This document shows positions 57,611 to 64,000 of a stretch of 64,000 bases of DNA, piece after piece. The translations under genes and the position numbers were made by a program. Positions within the stretch are counted from its first letter, which is position 1. Every line of letters begins with the position of its first letter. The notes beneath the pieces were generated by a model, which was given only the letters and a program-made list of their open reading frames with translations, was not told where the DNA came from and made no database searches. This stretch comes from Aphrocallistes beatrix (taxonomy: Eukaryota > Porifera > Hexactinellida > Sceptrulophora > Aphrocallistidae), in contig OY725494.1 in the NCBI GenBank assembly GCA_963281255.1, positions 1,873,934 to 1,937,933 of the forward strand. Direction: 5' to 3'.

Positions 57611-58689
57611 AATATATTTTTAAATCGGACTATAGGTAGAAATCGCTGTCTGTGATTAAGAATTTTAAGAGAATGGAATACAACAAGACGCGTGGTCAAC
57701 TGAATTTAGGGTGCAATCAGGGTTCGACAAAATATCAATGGGGTGAGGCTTTGGATGTGCAGCATCCTCGACATACCCTACATACAACTCTAAATGAATT
57801 TAGTATCAAATATATACAAAAGTAGCTAAATTCAACATTTCATTTAAATTGGTGGAATTTGTTCAAAGCTATCGACATCCTGATGTTGTTTTAAATTATT
57901 AATTGTCTGGTTATTAAAGAGCAACTTTTGGTGAATTGTTAAAAGGAGGATAAAAGCATGAAAATTGGCACACTTATACGGTATTCTTCATAAACTTTAG
58001 GATGGGAACCAATCAATATTATAACTTTATAGCAAGACAGCAGCATTATAAAATTGATGACGTCAGGGTGTGGGCATCTAATGTCCACAGACTCTCACAG
58101 AGGCATGGGAATTTGCACATATATACTTTCTAGCTGCCTAAACAACTTTAGGATGGAAAATACTAAATATTCTCACTTTGCGGAAATATTGTTGCTTCGC
58201 CAATAATCACCGGTTTTGTAAATATTAGCTAATCTAAATGCTTTCAAATAATTCAATTGCTTGGAATCAATTAGATTTAGCGAAATTAAAACTGGAGGAA
58301 AACGCACAGTTTGTGAAATCATTCAAAACGTGGCGAAAAGACATCAATTTTAGACAACAAATTCCAGAGTTAACCACTCTAATAATATTTTAAAAGCCAG
58401 GATGCAATAGTAAATTACACACATTCACTAACCGTTTTGTTGCAGCGGAGCAATGTATGATGAAGTTACATGATTTCGAAAGCTTTACTAGTTATCTCGG
58501 AACTACAACGTTTGCAACATTTCGAAAATTAAAAAATATATCATTAACTCTCATCGAGAACTTATCACTTTTGATATTCTGATGTCTGTCATCAATGATT
58601 TAATCTTATGGGAACCAATTTGAGCAAAAATGTTTACTAAACTTCAATCATAAATACGGTACCTATCCTAGCTATGGATCGCTTTAGGA
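57611..58689. other. No recognised feature
   Basis: DDOST intron sequence; no coding frame or repeat terminus recognised. Confidence 0.4.
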
Positions 58690-59012
58690 TTAGTTATTCG
58701 GATTAGTCATTCATAAAACCCAGATTTATCATACAAATAGGTATAATATTATATTTTAGCGAGTCAATGGCATTTAATGTAAGAGATACGCTTAATTTAA
58801 CTACAAATTGTAACACCAATGTCATATGGTAGCAAATTCCTAAAATACCAATCTTGAAGAAGAGTAATTAAGTTAAACGATTAAAAAGTGAATGTCAGAA
58901 ATAATGTATGCCTTACTGATCAAATGTTATTGACTTCACAAATAGATTTGCATGAAAATAACACTTTCGATGGATAATATTGGAGTATACGAATAAATTT
59001 GTCCAGGGAGTG
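58690..59012. repeat. Tc1-type MITE, degraded and shortened
   Basis: It shares ATACAAATAGGTATAATATT, TTTTAGCGAGTCAATGGCAT and GAGATACGCTTAATTTAACT with the 33488 family and ends with CGAATAAATTTGTCCAGGGA (about 58989-59008). The left terminus is lost and an internal deletion makes it about 320 bp. Confidence 0.7.
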
Positions 59013-60063
59013 TATTCTACATCATAGAGATATAGGATTTTTTATTATTCGAACGACAATACAGCCTAGAGCTTGCCACTCATGCCCACCAGATTTTACC
59101 TACCCATGCCCACCCTCATTTTTGAAGGTGGACATGTGCTCACCAAAACAAGGATGTAGTTACACCTATGTGTATACGAATCAATATAATGAGTCTACGA
59201 TTGAGTTCTAATATATCTAAGAGAAATTTTCACACCTCTGCCACAAATGGAAGACTATTTTTTTAAACTATTCAATTAAATATAAATCGGTTTAGTATCA
59301 CAATAGAAAACTTTGGATGACGACACAAACAACTTTTGTTGTTAATAATACTTTTGACGAATTTTAAAAATATTTAGAGATTAGATTGGCTTTTAAGGGG
59401 ATATTAAAATTAAGTCTGTACTTAGCCTTTTGATTTTTAAATATGTTGAATCATCATGTTTACAGAGCATTATTAGATTTTCTTCTGTGCATTATGACTA
59501 TAAACATATGCTACAGGTCCATATTCATAATGAAGATAAACAGTAACCTCAACTTAAGCCTCGCTTAATTGGGACAAGTACCAGGAACGGAATGGTTCCC
59601 ACATGCATTGAAGCGAATATTCAATTTCATTGGTTAATTGGGAACCCCGCTTAACCAGGATAAATTTTCCAGGACCAAAATGGCAGGATAAAGCGGAGTT
59701 ACTTGTATTTTCAAATTCAGAAATCTCAAGACTAACTTATTTTCAGTAAAATATTTGAAAGTTATCATCACCAATTTATAATTAAAGGTGCATATCTGAC
59801 GAATGAAAAGAGATAGAACGATATTAAGAGTTATAAAATGTTCGGTACTGATGGCTTACAACAGCATGCTATCATCATCATCAACATGATGTCATGATGA
59901 CGCCAAAGATTTAAAATCTACAATTTTAGTACTACAAAGTTCCTGGTTGACGAATGGTAAGAGATAGAATAAATTTATTAGTTTGGAAAAATATGCTATA
60001 TACTAAATCTAAAAAGTAGAACAAATCGCCAATTATCGTTAATAGCTTTGAAAGAGCACTTAC
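59013..60063. other. Unassigned; possible small MITE at about 59555-59715
   Basis: GCCTCGCTTAATTGGGACAA (about 59560) and the near-complementary GGATAAAGCGGAGTTACTTG (about 59684) suggest a small pogo/Tigger-like MITE. The rest, up to the DDOST donor, holds nothing I recognise. Confidence 0.35.
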
Positions 60064-60286
60064 GAATTGAATAATAGACTTCATCTTTAATAGTATATGT
60101 ATTAGGAGTCTTCCTATCCCGGATTCTAAAATGTTCGACAGAAGTTATCCGTATAATTCCTTGATTTTTGAAACACCAAAGTATCAAATCAAGAGCGATA
60201 TGCTTATTATTAGCAGATAGTCCAAAATACTTGTTACTAAAAATATCCATTGAACCAGATAAAATAACTCTTCCATTATTTCGAGT
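60064..60286 (-). CDS. DDOST: DDOST/OST48, penultimate coding exon
   Basis: The acceptor CCCATTATAG (60287 onward) and a consensus donor GTAAGT (60063 down) bound 223 nt. The frame gives TRNNGRVILSGSMDIFSNKY, then HIALDLILWCFKNQGIIRIT, EHFRIRDRKTPNTYTIKDEV and YYSI. It matches the DDOST segment ARNNARVIFSGSLDFFSD ... RWVFKEEGVLRV ... PNAYTVTD ... YSI in order. The exon ends one base into an Arg codon, and the exon at 33369 supplies the other two bases. Relative to vertebrate DDOST, a short loop between the two halves is shorter. The upstream exons encoding the GIFT-domain N-terminus must lie beyond 64000. Confidence 0.93.
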
Positions 60287-60359
60287 CTATAATGGGATAA
60301 TAATTTTGAAAAAATTTTAAATATAAAATCAAATATGTTAGCAAAAAACGGGGGAATTG

Positions 60360-61805
60360 TTTCATCGTAGCGATAACCACTATGGATGCACAACATCCAT
60401 CGTAACTTGATAACCTTAGCTTGAATACGAGTGTTACGTCGAATTAGGATTCGACCGAGGACACTTGAAGTGCTGATTTGGCAACCTTCTTCCGATTTGG
60501 ACAAATTCGATGTTATTGGAAAGAGGAGGAACAGACGGTTTATGAAAATTTCTATAACTTTTAAGCAATAAATTTTATAGTTAAACTGATAGTTAAACAG
60601 AGCCTCAACAATATTGTTAGTAGTTCATCTAAAAATTACAATTCAAGAGTTTGTACACATATTTCGAAATAACAGGCATTTATGCAGTTTAAATTTCATG
60701 AGAAAATTCCAAATTTCTTGGAAGTAATAAGTAGGTAAAGTTGGCGTTCAGTTAGTTAGGACGTTTACTCCTCTTGCTAGTTACCAGAGTGAGCATGCTT
60801 TTAGCTTTGATATTTCAATCAATTTTAGATGGAATATAGTTCAATAATAACATTTATAACACAAAATTGTGTTAGTAACATTATTGGGACTATACCTTCA
60901 AGCAGGAGAGACAGTCAATGTCAGTAGTCTTATCCTTACACAATCAATTCTCACTACAGTCTAGCGTTGCTGGATTACATTACGTATTGGGAAAGATGCT
61001 CAAACTAGGATAGATTAAAATGAAATACGTACTTCAAAAATCGATTAGCAACCCTATGCTTTTATTATTTAAAATAAGGTAATAAAGAATACGTTGATGG
61101 AGTATCAAACCTAAAAGCGGGACAAAAATGTTGAAAAATCGGCAGAAGACAGTATTCAAAATTTCAGATTTTAGTCAACTTTGATTGAGGTAGTCCTAAG
61201 AAACTAGTGAATTTATACGATTCAAATCACGTCTCATAAAACGTCTGTGTGTATTCTCTATCAATTAATAATACGTACATTCAAAAAAGATGCATCTAAA
61301 ATTGATAGAAATATCAAAGCTAAAAGCATGCTCACTCTGGTAACTAGCAAGAGGGGTAAAAGTCCGAACTAACTGGGCGCCAACTTTACCAACCTATAGC
61401 TCCCAAGAAATTTGAAATTTTATTATGAAATTCAAACTGCACAAACGCCTGTTATTCAGAAATATGGGTTCAAAGTCTTGAATTGTAATTTTTAGATGAA
61501 CTATTGAAAATATTGTTGAGGCTGTGCTCGGTTTAACTAGCCTAAAAGGTATAAAAATTAACGATTTTAACACATTTTCATAAACTTCTGTTCCTCCTCT
61601 TTCTAATTAGATCGAATTTATCCAAATCGGAAGTTGGTCTTCAAATTAACACTTCAAGTGTGTTCGGTCGAATCCTAATTCAACTTAACATTCCTATTCA
61701 AGTAACTCAGGGTTTTCAAATTACGATAGAGTTGCGAATCCATGGTAATTATCAAGTTATGATACTAATCAAGTTACGATGGTTATCAAGTTACGATGAT
61801 TCTGT
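60360..61805. mobile_element. Foldback element with about 450-bp arms beside the DDOST exon
   Basis: The left arm (about 60360-60835) and right arm (about 61280-61805) are inverted copies with modest divergence. Shared blocks include AGTGAGCATGCTTTTAGCTT, TTATGCAGTTTAAATTTCAT, GAGGAGGAACAGA and GAATTAGGATTCGACCGA. The outer part of the right arm contains tandem ATCAAGTTACGATGGTT units, seen once on the left. The spacer is about 445 bp with no ORF. Its left edge lies about 75 bp from the DDOST acceptor. Confidence 0.8.
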
Positions 61806-62773
61806 ATAACATTAAATTTATCCGAACTATTGCATACCTAAATTTCAAAATAACACCAATATCGGAAATTTAGCGAATGCATAAGTAACTTTTGAAATAA
61901 TTCAGGCGAACTAGACAAACAGATTATTTAACTATCAGACTACTAAATAAGTACAAATATTTATAGTGGCGTGTCATATAAAAGGAATATTAAATTACTG
62001 ATAAAAGAACCAACGTAGACAGACATTCACATAATAAAGCATGATTATATTCGGATAATGGGGATTTGAAAAACAACATCTTCAATGTATGTACTTGTAA
62101 TTTGACGAATAAAAATATTTATTTAATACGCCACCAGCTCTACCAGCGCTGGTGGTGACTCTGTGACTCTGTTTCCGTGGATAATTGTTGCAAAATATTG
62201 ATAATAGTAACTATTCAATTATTTTATCTACTAAGTAATTGTCCATTATTTCTAAATTATGGTGTGCTTTTTTACAGAATATAGATTTTCTTACTTTTCA
62301 ACCTGTAAAGAAATAGAAAGAAAATAAAAAGGTTATAATTAAACAAATACTGTAACACCTCTTCGCACAAATTCTCTTAATATGTTATTAGGCTAAATGT
62401 TTTTCCTTCAGGAATAGTACAATTAATACTAATTGAATGTGAAATTACGCTTTGTTTCTGGGTAGAGCAAACAATATTCGAAAATTACCGATATTTCACA
62501 CCCGAGGCGAATTCGGAAGTCGTTGATGATACCAGGGGCCCGTAGAAGATTCTACAGGTAGGAAGTGTCAGCTAAACGCGTTAGGCAAGTGCGCAAAGTG
62601 CGCTTGTAGTTATGAAATGGTTATGCGTATATTTTCACATCATTTGTTTAATTGAAAAGAATGCTAGAAATTGGGTTTCAACGAATGCCTTAAGCCTAGA
62701 GTTTTTAATGGTATACAATACAAAAACCGTGTTTTACAATATCCAAAGATGAATTTTTAAGGTACCGCTACGG
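61806..62773. other. No recognised gene
   Basis: Upstream DDOST intron. CTCTACCAGCGCTGGTGG (62140-62157) is a short palindrome, and GTGCGCAAAGTGCGCTTG (62590-62607) weakly resembles the FTA hairpin end. No coding frame supported. Confidence 0.35.
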
Positions 62774-64000
62774 GTGGCGTGTGTAATCCACATAACGCAG
62801 TTATCTCCGCCAGTTCAGGGACCAATTAACGATTGGCTAGCAGAGAAAGTCGACATAACGTTAAGTATAGCTCGAGAATTCATAAACAAGGTACGTAAAG
62901 GTCTGGTGGAGGAAATATTCCTCTCGATCAAGGCCATCGTGATTTTCAGAGAAAGAAAGGCCGGTTAGAGAAGTGGATGAAGATTGGGCCTTAGAATCGA
63001 GCCGAAGAGTTATGTCAACCAACAATTCCTTGCCTGAGGCTAGAGATGAGACTATTAATGTCGTACATCGGGATCGATTTCTAAGGTCTATCGGGCGAGC
63101 TAGATTCGGTAGACCTGGTGCAGATTATAGAAATTATGGTCAGCGTTTAGCATGCTATATCTAATAGGACACAGTGTGTGAAGCATGTGATTGAAACTGG
63201 AGGCGTGTCCTGTGAGGGCGGTGGATTATCGCCTCAAACGGAAAGGGACATAAGTATTCAAATTGAACAGATGCTGGATAATGGGGTCATCAGACCTTCT
63301 ACCTCTCCATGGGCGAGCAGAGTATTCTTATCAGAAACAAAGATAACCTTCTAAGATTTGCTGTTGATTATCTGGCATTAAATTATGTAACTAAATGGAC
63401 GTATACTCTATACCTGAGATGAAGGATATATTAGACAAGCTGCATGGGAGTTAATATTTTTCAACGTTAGATGAAGCAAGTGCCTACTGGATGGAGTATT
63501 CCAATCAAGGAAACGGATAGGGTAAAGACAGCCTTTGTGTCACCTAGAGGAGAATTTGAGTTCGGTATGATGCCCTTTGGGTTTTGTAATGCACTATCAA
63601 CGTATCAGAGGATGCTCGATCTAGCCCTGAAGGACGCTCCCCAGAGCTCGCCATACATTGATGATACGTTAACCTTTTCGAATTCGTTCGATGAACATTT
63701 GAAACACCTCAGGGTTGTATTGCAGTGCTACAGATCAGCCAATCTTCAATTGAGAATTGACAATTGCCGTTTTTGGGTACAGGGAAACGAAAACTTTGGG
63801 ATATTTACTGTCAAAACGTGGATACCGCTCACTAGCATCAAATGTTGTCAAAATCAGGTCTCAGGCACGACCATCGAATCTAAGACAGCTGAAGTCCTTC
63901 CTGGGACTAGTTAATTATTATAGGGACTTCCAACTTCAACTCTACCGAAGTGCTGCTCCTCTATACAAGTTGACAAGGAAAGGAGTAAGATGGAACTGGG
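62774..64000 (+). pseudogene. Ty3/Gypsy pol remnant (reverse transcriptase), runs off the window
   Basis: The clear part starts near 63160. CVKHVIETGG and EISIQIEQMLDNGVIRPSTS plus PWAS are the Gypsy RT entry region. After several stops (63353-63470) come PTGWSIPIKETDRVKTAFVS, GEFEFGMMPFGFCNALSTYQ, then SPYIDDTLTFS with the YxDD-type active site as YIDD (about 63655-63665), and LRIDNCRFW. After another frame change the RT-RNase H connection GLVNYYRDF and PLYKLTRKG reaches the window edge. Two short frames at 62774-63164 lie upstream in the same orientation and probably belong to it, but I cannot assign them. Heavily decayed. Confidence 0.8.

Larger units (their letters stand above)
33370..60063 (-). 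other. DDOST intron, 26.7 kb, filled with transposons
   Basis: The donor GTAAGT at 60063 and the acceptor TTTATAG at 33370 join two DDOST exons in phase 1, giving YYSI-R-IEEL at the junction. Everything between is mobile or unassigned DNA, including PIF/Harbinger, MULE, mariner, FTA, THAP and Gypsy pieces on both strands. No other DDOST exon is needed between the two, because the protein alignment is continuous. Confidence 0.9.

Noticed and set aside
62590..62607. FTA remnant (GTGCGCAAAGTGCGCTTG)
   Set aside because: Too short and without any other FTA block nearby.
1..64000. tRNA, rRNA or snRNA genes
   Set aside because: I looked for B-box (GGTTCGAATCC-type) and cloverleaf patterns; TTCGAAT occurrences are inside Tc1 MITEs and none folds convincingly by eye. 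A covariance-model scan would be decisive.

Overview
This window is nuclear DNA from an AT-rich, transposon-laden animal genome, probably an invertebrate. I cannot name the phylum. The evidence is spliced eukaryotic genes with GT..AG introns (PEX5, DDOST and a TMEM42-like exon) lying in a dense mat of animal DNA transposons: Tc1/mariner, hAT, PIF/Harbinger, MULE and TTAA-target MITEs, plus LINE and Ty3/Gypsy remnants. Nothing here is prokaryotic.

Host genes, all on the minus strand. (1) PEX5, the peroxisomal import receptor, has two coding exons (14168-13322 and 7563-6800) joined in phase across a 5.8-kb, transposon-filled intron. (2) A TMEM42-like exon (about 25138-24914) sits inside a TTAA-flanked MITE. 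(3) DDOST/OST48, a subunit of the ER oligosaccharyltransferase, is present as its last two exons (60286-60064 and 33369-32996). They are joined in phase across a 26.7-kb intron that holds most of the right half of the window; the earlier exons lie beyond 64000. A decayed, unrecognised gene lies at 32151-31637.

Assembly. A run of exactly 200 Ns (17755-17954) is flanked by a copied block: 11413-17730 reappears at 17955-24272. I saw no difference anywhere I compared, and the copy includes PEX5 exon 1 and a whole nested transposon stack. This is most likely a false duplication at a scaffold join, not biology.

Mobile DNA from left to right: FTA elements (my label for a roughly 600-bp family with inverted termini, TA tracts and a GC-rich hairpin) at both ends of 1-2522, one carrying a DD37D transposon; a hAT element with perfect 8-bp target duplications set in a LINE remnant (3107-5478); mariner and MITE relics in the PEX5 intron; a three-level nest (TTAA MITE, then a Tc1-like element, then a second MITE of the same family) at 14.7-17.7 kb and again at 21.3-24.8 kb; a THAP-bearing element (25.6-27.7 kb); a palindromic MITE (29.0-30.6 kb); two PIF/Harbinger relatives (34.1-37.2 and 41.1-43.0 kb); a MULE nested in a Tc1 MITE (38.3-40.7 kb); a 5-kb long-inverted-repeat element carrying a GCDTTS/CxC-type gene (49.7-54.7 kb), into which two FTA copies and an intact mariner inserted; a foldback element beside the DDOST exon (60.4-61.8 kb); and a decayed Gypsy pol running off the right edge.

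The only transposase that reads uninterrupted is the mariner at 52122-53189. The least familiar item is the FTA family. Each good copy carries CRE (TGACGTCA) and AP-1-like (TGAGTCA) palindromes, a GC-rich hairpin, and TA tracts into which other TA-targeting transposons have repeatedly inserted. I did not see any tRNA or rRNA gene or CRISPR array.
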